A DNA stretch of 64,000 nucleotides from Prevotella sp. oral taxon 376 (GCF_003043945.1 NZ_PYXG01000003.1:223501-287500); one strand, 5' to 3'; shown: positions 43,442 through 53,435, counted from the first letter of the stretch. A program made the numbers and translations. The notes: generated by a model not told the origin, from the letters alone.

Positions 43442-44097
43442 AGCATTTCCGACTCTTTCTGATGACTTTGCCCTTCCTTGTAAGTTGCTCCAATGAGGGC
43501 TATGAGACGGGCGATGGTTCTTACTCGTATGTGAGGGCCGACTTTGTGGAGGCTCATACCGTGGCAAGGGGAGAGTTTGACAGTGCTGTTACGGATGAGA
43601 ATGAGCACCTCGTGCTTAGCCCTCATGCTATGGAGAAATGGGCGGGGACGGCGGATTCCACTTACCGTGCGCTCTTATATTATAAAAAGGAGAAGGTTGC
43701 GGGACAGGTAGTTCCCTTCCAAATTGTCTCGGTACTTACCGTGAAATATGCCGATACCAGCCGGCCGGATACGCTGAAGACCGATCCCGTTACTTTCCAG
43801 AGCTTGTGGAGGAGCAAGAATGGACGATACCTGAATATAAGTTTTTATGTAAAAACGGGACAGGGTGGAGAGATGCGGTACGGTCCCCAGACCATTGGAA
43901 TACGAAAAGACAGCGTGGCTACGGCGGCCGACGGTACTCGCCAGGTGTACATTACGCTCACCCACGATCAGAATCATGTGCCTCAATACTATTCCTCGCG
44001 TGCTTATCTGAGCCTTCCCTTGCAAGAGGAGGACAGGACATCGGTCTTCCACCTGACCGTCAACACCTATAAAGGCATTATTCAGCGCAGCATCTGA
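43438..44097 (+). CDS. NigD-like lipoprotein
   Basis: A 219-residue lipoprotein: signal peptide with the lipobox LVSC (Cys at about residue 17), then beta-sandwich-type sequence with many Thr, Tyr and Val. It resembles the NigD family, whose members are found around bacteriocin and surface-protein genes in Bacteroides. It overlaps the acyltransferase gene by four bases (ATGA). Function unknown. Confidence 0.6.
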   Translation: MKHFRLFLMTLPFLVSCSNEGYETGDGSYSYVRADFVEAHTVARGEFDSAVTDENEHLVLSPHAMEKWAGTADSTYRALLYYKKEKVAGQVVPFQIVSVLTVKYADTSRPDTLKTDPVTFQSLWRSKNGRYLNISFYVKTGQGGEMRYGPQTIGIRKDSVATAADGTRQVYITLTHDQNHVPQYYSSRAYLSLPLQEEDRTSVFHLTVNTYKGIIQRSI

Positions 44098-44213
44098 CAG
44101 CAGTTCCTTGCATGCAAAAGTGAGACTTGTCTGTACGAAAGAAAGCCGTTAATGAAAGAACATTAGCAGCCTTTGTTTTTTCGCGGAGAGGTCTTCCTTT
44201 TACGAATTCACAA

Positions 44214-45167
44214 CTACTTTAGTTTTACAGCCAGATGCTCAAGCATATCCTTTGTCATGGCATCAAGGTCGTAGATCGGTTTCCAGTCCCATTCCTGACG
44301 GGCACAGGTGTCGTCCATGATATCTGGCCAGCTCTCTGCGATTCCTTGTTTCAGGGGATCGATATCGTAGACCATCTCAAAGTCTGGCTTGTATTTCCTG
44401 ATGGCCTGATAGACGGTCTCCGGTCCAAAGCTAAGGGATGCGATGTTAAAACCATTGTGATGGACAAGTCGGGTTGGGTCAGCCTCCATCAGCATGATGC
44501 TTGCGTTGAGCGCGTCGGGCATGTAGATCATGTCCATTCTGGTGCCTTCCTTGATAGGACAGGTAAATTTCTCGCCGCGCGTGGCATAATAATAGATGTC
44601 TACGGCATAGTCGGTGGTGCCTCCTCCGGGAGGAGTTACATAGGAGATGACACCCGGAAAGCGCACGGAACGCGTGTCGACGCCATACTTGTGGAAGTAA
44701 TAATCACTCAGAAGCTCGGTCGTTACCTTTGTAATGCCATACATCGTGGTAGGCCGCTGAATGGTATCCTGGGGCGTATGGTCGTGGGGCGTGCTGGGCC
44801 CGAAGCTTCCAATGGAGCTCGGAGTGAACACGGAACAGTGGTTCTCGCGGGCCACCTCGAGGATGTTCCATAGGCCCTCGATACCTATCTTCCATGCCAG
44901 GCGGGGCTTGGATTCGGCTACTACCGAAAGTAAGGCTGCGAGATTGTAGATCGTATCGATGTTGTAGTGCCTCACAATATCGGCAATCATTTCGGCATTC
45001 GTAACATCGGCTTCTGCTGAAGGCCCCGATTCCAAGAGCTCTCCCTTAGGTTCCGCCCCCTTGATAAAGCCTGCTACTACATGCTCGTTACCATACCTTT
45101 TTCTTAATTCTCTGGTTAATTCAGAACCAATTTGACCGGTAGAACCGATTACCAAGATATTTTTCAT
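44214..45167 (-). CDS. L-threonine 3-dehydrogenase, SDR type
   Basis: A 317-residue short-chain dehydrogenase/epimerase-type protein. The NAD-binding Gly motif is VIGSTGQIGSEL (about 6-17). The Ser and Tyr/Lys of the active site are in FTPSSIGSFGPSTP (about 113) and TTMYGITKV (about 139). Enzymes of this shape oxidise L-threonine to 2-amino-3-ketobutyrate. The divergent neighbour, the glycine C-acetyltransferase, uses that product, which supports the call. Confidence 0.85.
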   Translation of the reverse strand: MKNILVIGSTGQIGSELTRELRKRYGNEHVVAGFIKGAEPKGELLESGPSAEADVTNAEMIADIVRHYNIDTIYNLAALLSVVAESKPRLAWKIGIEGLWNILEVARENHCSVFTPSSIGSFGPSTPHDHTPQDTIQRPTTMYGITKVTTELLSDYYFHKYGVDTRSVRFPGVISYVTPPGGGTTDYAVDIYYYATRGEKFTCPIKEGTRMDMIYMPDALNASIMLMEADPTRLVHHNGFNIASLSFGPETVYQAIRKYKPDFEMVYDIDPLKQGIAESWPDIMDDTCARQEWDWKPIYDLDAMTKDMLEHLAVKLK

Positions 45168-45352
45168 ACTATTGTACTAAAGTTGTTTTTATTTCCGGAA
45201 TGCAAAATAACGAATTTTTTTCCAGATTCCATCGATCTTTGAGGTTAAAAATAAGAATTTCGCCAGCTGTTTTAAAAAAAATAACACAAAACAATAGGTT
45301 ATGTAGAAAATAATGAGTTACTTTGCATCAAGCAATTTTAAAATCTAATGTT

Positions 45353-46540
45353 ATGTACGGAAAAATGAAAGAACATCTTAGCAAAGCCTTGGATGAACTG
45401 AAGAAGGCAGGTCTATACAAGGAAGAACGCATCATCGAAAGTCCGCAGGGAGCCGCCATCCAGGTAAAGGGAGAGGAAGTGCTCAACTTTTGCGCGAACA
45501 ACTATCTGGGACTTTCCAATAACCCGAGAGTGATTGAGGGATCCAAGAAAATGATGGACAGGCGGGGCTTCGGTATGTCATCGGTGCGATTCATCTGTGG
45601 CACCCAGGACATCCACAAGGAGCTCGAGACCGTCATTTCAGAGTATTTCCACACCGAGGACACCATTCTCTATGCCGCTTGCTTTGACGCCAATGGCGGC
45701 CTCTTCGGCTCTTTTCTCACCGAGGAGGATGCCATTATCTCCGACGCCTTGAACCATGCCTCCATCATCGACGGCGTACGCCTGTGCAAAGCCAAGCGTT
45801 ATCGTTATGCCAATGCCGATATGGCGGAGCTGGAGAAATGCTTACAGGAGGCCCAGGCACAGCGTTTCCGCATCATCTGTACGGATGGAGTCTTCTCCAT
45901 GGACGGCAATGTGGCTCCCGTCGATAAGATCTGCGATCTGGCAGAGAAGTATGACGCTCTGGTAATGGTCGACGAGTCGCATTCCGCGGGTGTCGTCGGG
46001 GCTACCGGCCACGGCGTGAGCGAGCTGACGGATACCTATGGCCGCGTGGATATCTACACCGGCACGCTGGGTAAGTCGTTCGGGGGAGCCCTCGGAGGAT
46101 TCACCACCGGGCGCAAGGAAATCATCGACATGCTCCGCCAGAGCAGCCGTCCTTACCTGTTCTCCAACTCCCTGGCTCCCGGCATCATCGGTGCCAGCCT
46201 CGAGGTCTTCAAGATGCTGAAGGAGAACAACGACATTCACGACCGCCTCGTGGAGAATGTAAACTACTTCCGCGACAAGATGATGGCAGCCGGATTCGAC
46301 ATCAAACCCACCCAGAGTGCCATCTGCGCCGTGATGCTCTACGACGCCCCGCTGTCGCAGAAATATGCCAACCGCCTGCTCGAGGAGGGCATCTATGTTA
46401 CGGGCTTCTACTATCCGGTAGTGCCGAAAGGCGAGGCTCGCATTCGTGTTCAGCTCTCCGCGGCGCACACGCGAGAGCAGCTCGACAAGTGTATTACGGC
46501 CTTTGTGAAGGTGGGCAAGGAGCTTGGCGTTATCAAATAA
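45353..46540 (+). CDS. kbl: Glycine C-acetyltransferase (2-amino-3-ketobutyrate CoA ligase)
   Basis: A 395-residue PLP enzyme of the alpha-oxoamine synthase family that splits 2-amino-3-ketobutyrate into glycine and acetyl-CoA. It has CANNYLGLSNNPRVIEGSKK, DALNHASIIDGVRL, VDESHSAGVVGATG and GTLGKSFGGALGGFTTG with the PLP-binding Lys (about 240). I start at the ATG at 45353, which gives the family length. It is transcribed away from the dehydrogenase gene. Confidence 0.95.
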   Translation: MYGKMKEHLSKALDELKKAGLYKEERIIESPQGAAIQVKGEEVLNFCANNYLGLSNNPRVIEGSKKMMDRRGFGMSSVRFICGTQDIHKELETVISEYFHTEDTILYAACFDANGGLFGSFLTEEDAIISDALNHASIIDGVRLCKAKRYRYANADMAELEKCLQEAQAQRFRIICTDGVFSMDGNVAPVDKICDLAEKYDALVMVDESHSAGVVGATGHGVSELTDTYGRVDIYTGTLGKSFGGALGGFTTGRKEIIDMLRQSSRPYLFSNSLAPGIIGASLEVFKMLKENNDIHDRLVENVNYFRDKMMAAGFDIKPTQSAICAVMLYDAPLSQKYANRLLEEGIYVTGFYYPVVPKGEARIRVQLSAAHTREQLDKCITAFVKVGKELGVIK

Positions 46541-46560
46541 TACATCTTTAAATTCAAACT

Positions 46561-46594
46561 GGGTGCCGAGTATAAATGACTTGGCACCCTTTCT
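46561..46594 (+). terminator. kbl terminator
   Basis: A 10-bp stem (GGGTGCCGAG with CTTGGCACCC, 46561-46589) followed by TTTCT. Confidence 0.75.
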
Positions 46595-46628
46595 GTAAAA
46601 ATCTCACCCCTCAAAGCTTTTCCGCAGT

Positions 46629-46976
46629 ATGTTGATGGAAGTATTGTTAGGGCTGGTAGTGCTCGTGCTCTTGATGGTTTTGCGTTCCGGTCGCAAGCAG
46701 GAAATGCCCGTGGGGCTGATGATTTTCAATCTCATTCCTTTGTCTATTGCTCCTGTTCTGCTGTTTATGAGTATCTTTTTCTTTGATGATCCTAAGGCAG
46801 ACTGGCGTGCCTATGCTGCCTTTTTCGCGGTAAACAGTTACCCGTTCCTCATTCTGGCTGGTATGTTCTGCTCTTTCCGGCTCTACCGACAGGGGCGGCA
46901 TGGCTGGGCGTGGGTGCCCCCTGCGGTTTTCCACGGTATCAATCTCTGTTTCGTGGCCTGGGTGTTTTTGAACTGA
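46629..46976 (+). CDS. Small membrane protein, unknown
   Basis: A 115-residue protein made of four hydrophobic segments (about 4-18, 27-48, 62-84 and 93-113) with few charges and a basic loop (RLYRQGRHGW). No family recognised. The start could also be the ATG two codons on. It is not linked to either neighbour. Confidence 0.6.
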   Translation: MLMEVLLGLVVLVLLMVLRSGRKQEMPVGLMIFNLIPLSIAPVLLFMSIFFFDDPKADWRAYAAFFAVNSYPFLILAGMFCSFRLYRQGRHGWAWVPPAVFHGINLCFVAWVFLN

Positions 46977-47101
46977 CGAGGCGCATGCTATCTTACAACG
47001 CGCACTCTTCTAAGGGGACGTAAACCTCCAATTTTTTCCGCAAAAGCTTGATCATGTGCCGAGAAAAACTTATTTTTGTCTATAAATCGAAACTTGTAAA
47101 C

Positions 47102-48127
47102 ATGCGGAAAACCATCTTTAAAATCCTTATTTGGCTGCCCCTCGCCCTGTGGGGAGTGCCTGCTCAGGGACAAGTTTTGAGTCAAATCATCGACAGCTTG
47201 AACCATCGTACGCTGTATTCCACCTACTGGGACAATGGCTGGGGTGGCCTGGTGCCGGAGTGGATTTACCAAGACTTGTTGGGGCATATGGCTTCCACCC
47301 CCAAACTTATCGCCCTCGTGAAACAGCAGAATCTCTCGCCGCCTCTGCGGCTCTCGGCCCTGCGTGCGCTCATAGACAGTCGGTCGCCCGTGTGTAAGGC
47401 CCTTGTGCTGCGCAATATGAGTGATTCGTCCCGCGTAACGGTGCGGTCTGCTGATGTCATTTACGGCGACTACACCCAGAATCTATATATAGAATGGTTG
47501 ATGGAAGGCCGTGGCGAGGGCTGGCTGAGCGCTTCCGACTCGGCGCGAATAGACTCCGCGGCACTCTGTTCGCCCGTTGCCGCCCGATTGGATTATACCC
47601 GCCGACTGCTCTACCGACTGCCATCGGGACTTCCAGAATATGAGCAACGGGTGCGACAACTATATGTAAAAGAACACATCGCAGAGGCTTTGCCGTTGCT
47701 TGCCCGCTATCGTCGGGAGGCCGACAAGGCGCTCATTGCGGAAGCCTTGCTGCAATATGCGAGAGGATTGGATAAGGAGGGTGCGCAGGCTGGCCGCAAA
47801 GGCCATACCAACGAGGCATTGCTGGCCGTGAGAAATTGGCCCGATGAGGCTTTCAAAACCACGCTGCTGACCATCCGGAACTATGAGGTGCGCCGCAAAT
47901 ATTATGACTATGCCCGCATCAAATACCTTTTCGAGGCACTCATGGCCTACGACAGCCCGTGGGCTTACCGGCAGATAGACCTCACGCTGCGTAAGGCCAA
48001 GGGCAACAGGTATTACCGTGAGTATTTCCATTCGGCCATGAAGAAGCACTATCATGCCCGTTATCAGCCCCTGCTTGACAAGTGGCCGTATACGCCTTGG
48101 AATGATTTCGGCGACGGATTCGAGTAA
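47102..48127 (+). CDS. Exported protein of unknown function
   Basis: A 341-residue protein with a signal peptide (about 1-24, ending VPAQGQ). The mature part is helical with many Arg and Leu residues and a repeated ALLQYARGL/EALMAYDSP style, as in alpha-helical repeat proteins. I chose the ATG at 47102 over the upstream one because it gives a clean signal peptide. It is probably periplasmic or on the surface. No function assigned. Confidence 0.6.
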   Translation: MRKTIFKILIWLPLALWGVPAQGQVLSQIIDSLNHRTLYSTYWDNGWGGLVPEWIYQDLLGHMASTPKLIALVKQQNLSPPLRLSALRALIDSRSPVCKALVLRNMSDSSRVTVRSADVIYGDYTQNLYIEWLMEGRGEGWLSASDSARIDSAALCSPVAARLDYTRRLLYRLPSGLPEYEQRVRQLYVKEHIAEALPLLARYRREADKALIAEALLQYARGLDKEGAQAGRKGHTNEALLAVRNWPDEAFKTTLLTIRNYEVRRKYYDYARIKYLFEALMAYDSPWAYRQIDLTLRKAKGNRYYREYFHSAMKKHYHARYQPLLDKWPYTPWNDFGDGFE

Positions 48128-48181
48128 GATTGGTTTTGGAAAAGTGATGGACATTTGACCGTAATGCCGCCTATAGAAAAA

Positions 48182-48219
48182 AGGAAAGCCACCCTCCATG
48201 TTGCGGAAGGTGGCTTCCT
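48182..48219 (+). terminator. Hairpin after the exported protein gene
   Basis: AGGAAAGCCACC and GGTGGCTTCCT pair with a single bulge around a 15-base loop; TGTTT follows. The triple-palindrome element begins four bases later. Confidence 0.55.
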
Positions 48220-48223
48220 GTTT

Positions 48224-48289
48224 GAAAAAATCGGCGATATTGTCGCACGAAATCGCCGAAATTGTCATTCAAAATCGCCGATTTTGTCG
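48224..48289. repeat. 66-bp triple-palindrome element, copy C
   Basis: Three 22-base units at 48224, 48246 and 48268 of the same kind as copies A, B and D. It lies between two convergent genes, next to a hairpin. Confidence 0.85.
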
Positions 48290-48379
48290 TGTCGGCAACG
48301 GCTTCTTGTTTTCTCGTAGGTCGTCCGCCTTCTTGCCAGAGGGGTTTCCCCTTGTCGACGGAGAGAGCGAGGTGGCGGA

Positions 48380-49417
48380 TTACAATATCTTGTCGAGTTC
48401 TTTCTTCAGGGTTTCAAGGTCGGCTTCCGTCGTTGACCAGCTGGTTACGAAGCGGCACACCATGCTGTCGGTGCTACTGGGCTCCCAGAGCGAGAAGAGC
48501 ACCTGTTCGCCCAATTTGCTCACCTGCTCGTTGGTCAGGATGACGAACTGCAGGTTGGTGGGTGAGTCGATGGCGAGGCGTAGGCCTTTCTCCCTGAAGA
48601 GTTGCTTCATCTTTCCTGCCATTTTCAGGGCATGACGGGAGATGTCGAAGTAGAGGCAGTCGGTGAAGAGGGCGTCAAACTGAATGCCGATCAGTCGCCC
48701 TTTAGCCATCAGCGCACCATGCTGCTTGGTGATGGTGAAGAACGACTTGGGGGCGTCTCCTTTCGGGAATACAACGGCCTCACCGCAGAGAGCGCCCACC
48801 TTGGTGCCTCCGATGTAGAATACATCACAGTGGGCGGCCAGCCATGACAGGTCGATGTCGCCCTCTGCTGCCATCAGCCCATAGCCTAACCGTGCTCCGT
48901 CGATGAACAGCTTGAGGCTGTACTTCCGGCAGATATCGTATATCTCCGTGATTTCCGCTGCCGAATAGAGGGTGCCGTATTCGCTGGGGAAGGTGAGATA
49001 GACCATTGCGGGTTGGGCAAGATGTTCCCGGCTCTCGTCGTGGGAAAACCATTCCATATATCGGGCGAGGTCCCGGGGCATCATCTTGCCGTCTTTTGAC
49101 GGCAGCGCAATCACCTTGTGGCCGCTGAACTCGATGGCTCCGGCCTCATGGATGTTGATGTGGCCCGTCTCGGCCGATAGCACGGCCTCATAATGCCGGA
49201 GACATCCGTCGATGACAGTCATATTGGTCTATGTGCCTCCCGATAAGAAGTATATCTGCGCCTCGGGACATCCGCAGACGGTGCGGATCTTTTTCCGTGC
49301 GGCTTCGCTCCACTCGTCGGAGCCGTAAGTGAGGCTCTGTCGGTCGTTGGTCTCTGTGAGGTGCTCCAATACCTTGGGGTGCGCTCCGTTGTTATAGTCG
49401 TTCTCAAAGGAGATCAT
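48380..49417 (-). pseudogene. L-threonine aldolase interrupted by an in-frame amber codon
   Basis: The whole gene spans 346 codons in one frame: MISFENDYNNGAHPKVL at the start, FIDGARLGYGL with the PLP-facing residues in the middle, and the Schiff-base Lys in YIGGTKVGALCG. After residue 62, at GGT-x-TNMTVIDG, the expected Gln of the family (GGTQTN) is a TAG stop (49229-49231). A single C-to-T change on the coding strand explains it. No other break is seen, so the gene was functional until recently, or the stop is read through, or it is a base-call error. Bases 49418-49499 between it and the next gene hold nothing clear. Confidence 0.85.
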
Positions 49418-49499
49418 TGCTTTTTGGGAAGTTAAGAAAGACGGGAGTTGAAGGAGTTAAGAAGAATGAAAGGAATCATGAAGTTATGGGTTGATGGAG

Positions 49500-50750
49500 T
49501 CAGAGGCCGTTGATCCAGTTAGCGATGTCGCTCAATACCTCGGGCGAAATGGTCTCCTCTATCTGGTAATACTCATTGCCGCCACCCGTGGTGCAGTGCT
49601 GGAACAGATGGTTCAGTCCCTCGTATTCCTTGATGAGATTCTTCCGGTTTCCGTTTTTCTGTAGTTCACGAATCATCTTTAGGTTGGTCTGCGGCAGCAC
49701 CTGATGGTCTTTGCTGCCGTTGATGGCCATCAGTGGGATGCTGATCTGGCGTATGTAGGGGGCCGGATCGCAGTCGATGAAATAGTTCATCCACGGGTCC
49801 TGTGGCTTGGCAGCCAGCTCGCGGCGCAGGTTTTTCACGCTCTGCGTGGGCTTCTGACCGTAAATCTGCAGGTTGGCGTTGGCCTGCTCGGCGATCAGCG
49901 TGTCGCCTTTGATGCCCGGTCCGGCCATGACAACGAGGAAGTCGGCGGCTTTTTGGGCTCCTATCATGAAGGCGATGAGGCCGCCTTCGCTATGCCCGAG
50001 AAGTCCGACGGGGCCAAACTGTCTGCGTTTTTTCAGATAGTCGAGCCCGGCCTTGGCGTCATCGGCAAAGTCTTTGGATGTTGCGCCCTTGAAGGATCCT
50101 GTAGACTGGCCGATGCCCCGGTCGTCGTAGCGCAGCGAGGCGATGCCGTGCCGTGCCAGGAAATCTGCCAGGACGAGGAACGGCTTGTGGTCGAAGACGC
50201 CCTCGTCTCGCTTTTGGGGACCGCTTCCTGTTACCATCAGCACCACGGGTGTGCGTTTCCCGGGCTTGTAGCCTACGGGGAAAGTCAGTGTACCGGCCAG
50301 CGTGGCATTGGCTTTGGGATTATTGAAGGTTACCTCTTCGGTGGTGTATGGGAAGGGGGCTTTGGGCTCCTGTGGCCTGTCAGGGGGCGCGGGGCGGCCC
50401 GGTTTCAGCTCCAGCGGGAGCGTAGCGAGGCCTTGCCGGAAGGTTCCGTGAATGACCTTGTCGGTCAGTTTGCCAGTATAAGTCATGCCGATGGCTGCCA
50501 CCCGCAGGCTTACGGAGTCTCTCGAGAAGTGGAGCAGCTGGGCGGGAATGCCCTGTGCGCCCTGCTCGGGTATATCTATCGTGCACTGGTTGCTGCCGTC
50601 GGGGGCTTTGGTGAAGTTGAAGATCATCTCCAATTTTTGGATACCTGCATCCAGATTGCCCTTCCAGGAACCCGCGATGCCTTGTGCATGGACGGCACCC
50701 GCCATTACTATAAGGATGAGGGATGCAGTCAGTCTGTTTTTGTTCCGCAT
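49500..50750 (-). CDS. Exported alpha/beta hydrolase
   Basis: A 416-residue exported hydrolase. Signal peptide about 1-22 (SLILIVMAGAVHA). A beta-sandwich-like N-terminal part (residues 25-120) is followed by the hydrolase fold. The nucleophile Ser is in LLGHSEGGL (about 256), the Asp in NGSKDHQ (about 345) and the His in LNHLFQ (about 384). It could be a prolyl-type peptidase or esterase; the substrate is unknown. The N-terminal beta domain plus hydrolase arrangement is common in Bacteroidetes. Confidence 0.75.
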   Translation of the reverse strand: MRNKNRLTASLILIVMAGAVHAQGIAGSWKGNLDAGIQKLEMIFNFTKAPDGSNQCTIDIPEQGAQGIPAQLLHFSRDSVSLRVAAIGMTYTGKLTDKVIHGTFRQGLATLPLELKPGRPAPPDRPQEPKAPFPYTTEEVTFNNPKANATLAGTLTFPVGYKPGKRTPVVLMVTGSGPQKRDEGVFDHKPFLVLADFLARHGIASLRYDDRGIGQSTGSFKGATSKDFADDAKAGLDYLKKRRQFGPVGLLGHSEGGLIAFMIGAQKAADFLVVMAGPGIKGDTLIAEQANANLQIYGQKPTQSVKNLRRELAAKPQDPWMNYFIDCDPAPYIRQISIPLMAINGSKDHQVLPQTNLKMIRELQKNGNRKNLIKEYEGLNHLFQHCTTGGGNEYYQIEETISPEVLSDIANWINGL

Positions 50751-50787
50751 GTTTTTTTCGTTTTTCTATAGGATGTTTCCTGTCTGT

Positions 50788-51750
50788 TCAAAGGGTTTCC
50801 AGCATCCGCTTCAGCACAACCTCGGCGCTGATTTCACGGTTGGCGGCCTCTGGAATGATCAGGGAATGGTCGCTTTCGATGACCTCGTCGCTGACGATGA
50901 GCCCCCGTCGCACGGGCAGACAGTGCATGAAATATCCTTGGTTGGTCCAGGACATGTGCTCGCGATCGATGGTCCAGGCCCTGTCTTCGCTTAGGATTTG
51001 CCCATATTGCTGTTTGTCGGATACTCCCGGGCAGCTCCAGTTCTTGGCATATACGAAGTCTGCTCCTCGCAGGGCTTTATGCTGGTCGTACTCAATGGGA
51101 GCCTTGCCCGTGAACTTCGGGTCAAGTTCATAGCCCTTGGGGTGGGTGATGACGAAGTCTACATCGGCGGCGTTCATCCATTCGGCAAAGCTGTTGGGCA
51201 CTGCCTGGGGCAAGGCCCGGCAGTGAGGCGCCCAAGTGAGAACCACCTTCGGTCGCTCCGTCTGCCTGTGCTCCTCAATGGTGATGAGGTCGGCAAATGC
51301 CTGAAGGGGATGCACCGTGGCCGTCTCCATGGCCACTACGGGCTTTCCGCTGTATTCCACAAACTGATTGACAATGGTCTCGGCATAGTCGTAATCACGA
51401 TTCTTGAGGCCCGCGAAGCTGCGTATGGCGATGATGTCGCAATAGCATCCCATCACGGGAATGGCCTCGAGCAGGTGTTCGCTCTTGTCTCCGTTCATGA
51501 TGACACCCCGCTCCGTCTCCAGCTTCCACGCCCCGGCGTTCACATCGAGTACGATGACATTCATGCCAAGATTCATTGCGGCCTTTTGTGTACTCAGTCG
51601 GGTGCGCAGACTGTTGTTGAAGAATATCATCAGAAGCGTCTTGTTCTTGCCCAGCTGCTGATATCCGAAACGGTTGTCCTTTACCTCCTTGGCCTCTTCG
51701 AGGGCCAGCCTCAGGTCGCCTATGTCTTCTACATGGAAAAAAGTCTTCAT
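50788..51750 (-). CDS. argF': N-succinylornithine carbamoyltransferase
   Basis: A 320-residue transcarbamylase. The carbamoyl-phosphate loop is NNSLRTRLSTQKAAMNLGMN (about 45-64), and HCLPVRRGLIVSDEVI is the C-terminal signature. The sequence is close to what I recall of B. fragilis SOTCase, which accepts N-succinyl-L-ornithine instead of L-ornithine. It overlaps the ATGA of the upstream AMP-ligase gene, so it is in that transcript rather than directly behind the other arg genes. Confidence 0.85.
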   Translation of the reverse strand: MKTFFHVEDIGDLRLALEEAKEVKDNRFGYQQLGKNKTLLMIFFNNSLRTRLSTQKAAMNLGMNVIVLDVNAGAWKLETERGVIMNGDKSEHLLEAIPVMGCYCDIIAIRSFAGLKNRDYDYAETIVNQFVEYSGKPVVAMETATVHPLQAFADLITIEEHRQTERPKVVLTWAPHCRALPQAVPNSFAEWMNAADVDFVITHPKGYELDPKFTGKAPIEYDQHKALRGADFVYAKNWSCPGVSDKQQYGQILSEDRAWTIDREHMSWTNQGYFMHCLPVRRGLIVSDEVIESDHSLIIPEAANREISAEVVLKRMLETL

Positions 51751-53435
51751 ATCTGTGATTCCTTGTTTTGGTCTTTCTCGCGGATTTCCACACGGCGAAT
51801 CTTGCCGCTGATGGTCTTTGGAAGTTCATCGACAAACTCGATGACACGAGGATATTTGTAGGGCGCGGTCTCGCGCTTTACGAAGCTCTGGAGTTCCTTT
51901 ATCAGCTCTTCTCCTGCCCGCGTCTTGTATTCGCCGGCGAGGATGACCGTCGCCTTTACCACCATTCCCCGCACGGGATCCGGAACACCGGTAACGGCAC
52001 ACTCTACGACGGCGGGATGCTGCATCAGCGCACTCTCCACTTCGAAAGGCCCGATGCGGTAGCCGGAACTCTTGATGACATCGTCGGCACGGCCTACAAA
52101 CCAGTAATAGCCGTCCTGATCGCGCCAGGCGAGGTCGCCGGTATGGTAATATCCATCGTGCCAGACATCCTTGGTCTTGGCTTCATCACGATAGTAGTAC
52201 TTGAAAAGGCCGATGGGCTTACGGTCGCCAATCACTATGCAGAGTTCTCCTTTTTCTCCATCCTCGCATTCAGTGCCGTCAGGCTTGAGCAAATGGACAT
52301 CGTATTGCGGATTAGGCTTTCCCATTGAGCCGGGCCGCGGCTCGTTCCAGGGAAAGGTGCCAAGCGTCATCGTGGTTTCGGTCTGCCCGAATCCCTCCAT
52401 CAGCTTGATGCCTGTGAGCTCATGGAACTTCTGGTAGACAGCGGGCTCGAGGGCTTCTCCGGCCGTCGTGCAATACTTTAGGGAAGAGAGGTCGTAGTTC
52501 GCAAAATTCTCCTGAATCATAAACCGGTAGATGGTAGGCGGCGCACAGAAGGAGGTGATGCGGTATTTCTCAATCTGGCGGAGAATCTTTTCAGCGGTAA
52601 ATTTCTCGTGATCATAGACAAAGACAGTGGCTCCCGCAAACCATTGACCGTAGAGCTTGCCCCAAACGGCCTTGCCCCAGCCGGTATCGGCAACGGTGAG
52701 ATGGACGCTGTCGGCATCCAGATTGTGCCAGTAGACGCCCGTTGTGAGATGGCCGAGGGCATAGAGATGGTCGTGGGCGACCATCTTCGGCTCGCCGGAA
52801 GTTCCGCTTGTGAAATACATCAGCATGGTGTCCTCGTTGGAATTCGCATGCTCCGGCCGCCTGAATGGCGGTGTCTGCCTCCACTCCCTGTTCCAATCAT
52901 GAAAGCCTTCCGGTACGGGAAGGTCAGCCTGGGCCGGCGAGTTGACGGCTACGAGCGTTTTCACGGTTGGGCTTTCCGGCATGGCCGCCCGGATCTGCGC
53001 CGTTACATAGTCGTCGTTGACACAGATGATGGCTTTCACGGAAGCCCGCTGGTTGCGATAGACGAGGTCGTGCTTGGTGAGCATATGGGTAGCGGGAATG
53101 GCCACGGCACCAAGCTTACAGAGTGCCAGCATCGACAGCCACCACTGGTAGTGGCGCTTGAGAATGAGCATCACTTTATCGTCGTGTCCGATTCCGAGCG
53201 ACTGATAGTAGGCCGCGACTTGGTCGCTCTGCTCCTTCAGGTCCTTGAAGGTAAAGCGAATTTCCTCTCCGCGCTCACTGGTCCACAGCAAAGCCAGTCT
53301 TTCCGGTTGTTCTTTTGCCCATTCATCCATCACATCATAGGCAAAGTTAAACTCCTCCGGTATGATAAAATGCAGGTTTTTCTTGAAGTCTTTCTCTGAA
53401 GCAAACTGAGTCTGCGATAAGAATCTCTCTATCAT
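51747..53435 (-). CDS. AMP-forming acyl-CoA synthetase
   Basis: A 562-residue ANL-superfamily ligase. The P-loop is LMYFTSGTSGEPKM (about 210), the second ATP motif is MEGFGQTETTMTLG (about 340), and the adenylation Lys near the end is in KTISGKIRR (about 547). It activates a carboxylic acid with ATP and joins it to CoA; the exact acid (acetate, propionate, short or medium chain) cannot be told. It lies 18 bases behind the XRE-cupin regulator and overlaps argF' by four bases. Confidence 0.85.
   Translation of the reverse strand: MIERFLSQTQFASEKDFKKNLHFIIPEEFNFAYDVMDEWAKEQPERLALLWTSERGEEIRFTFKDLKEQSDQVAAYYQSLGIGHDDKVMLILKRHYQWWLSMLALCKLGAVAIPATHMLTKHDLVYRNQRASVKAIICVNDDYVTAQIRAAMPESPTVKTLVAVNSPAQADLPVPEGFHDWNREWRQTPPFRRPEHANSNEDTMLMYFTSGTSGEPKMVAHDHLYALGHLTTGVYWHNLDADSVHLTVADTGWGKAVWGKLYGQWFAGATVFVYDHEKFTAEKILRQIEKYRITSFCAPPTIYRFMIQENFANYDLSSLKYCTTAGEALEPAVYQKFHELTGIKLMEGFGQTETTMTLGTFPWNEPRPGSMGKPNPQYDVHLLKPDGTECEDGEKGELCIVIGDRKPIGLFKYYYRDEAKTKDVWHDGYYHTGDLAWRDQDGYYWFVGRADDVIKSSGYRIGPFEVESALMQHPAVVECAVTGVPDPVRGMVVKATVILAGEYKTRAGEELIKELQSFVKRETAPYKYPRVIEFVDELPKTISGKIRRVEIREKDQNKESQI

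Noticed and set aside
45300..45352. A standard -7 box before kbl
   Set aside because: The best candidate, TTACTTTG, deviates from TAnnTTTG in its second position, and no good -33 fits.
49229..49231. Recoding of TAG as glutamine, as in some gut phages
   Set aside because: The surrounding chromosomal genes do not use TAG internally, so a nonsense mutation or read error is simpler.
49704..50771. A 355-codon plus-strand frame opposite the hydrolase gene
   Set aside because: The minus-strand frame carries the complete Ser-Asp-His hydrolase motifs, so the other is a shadow.
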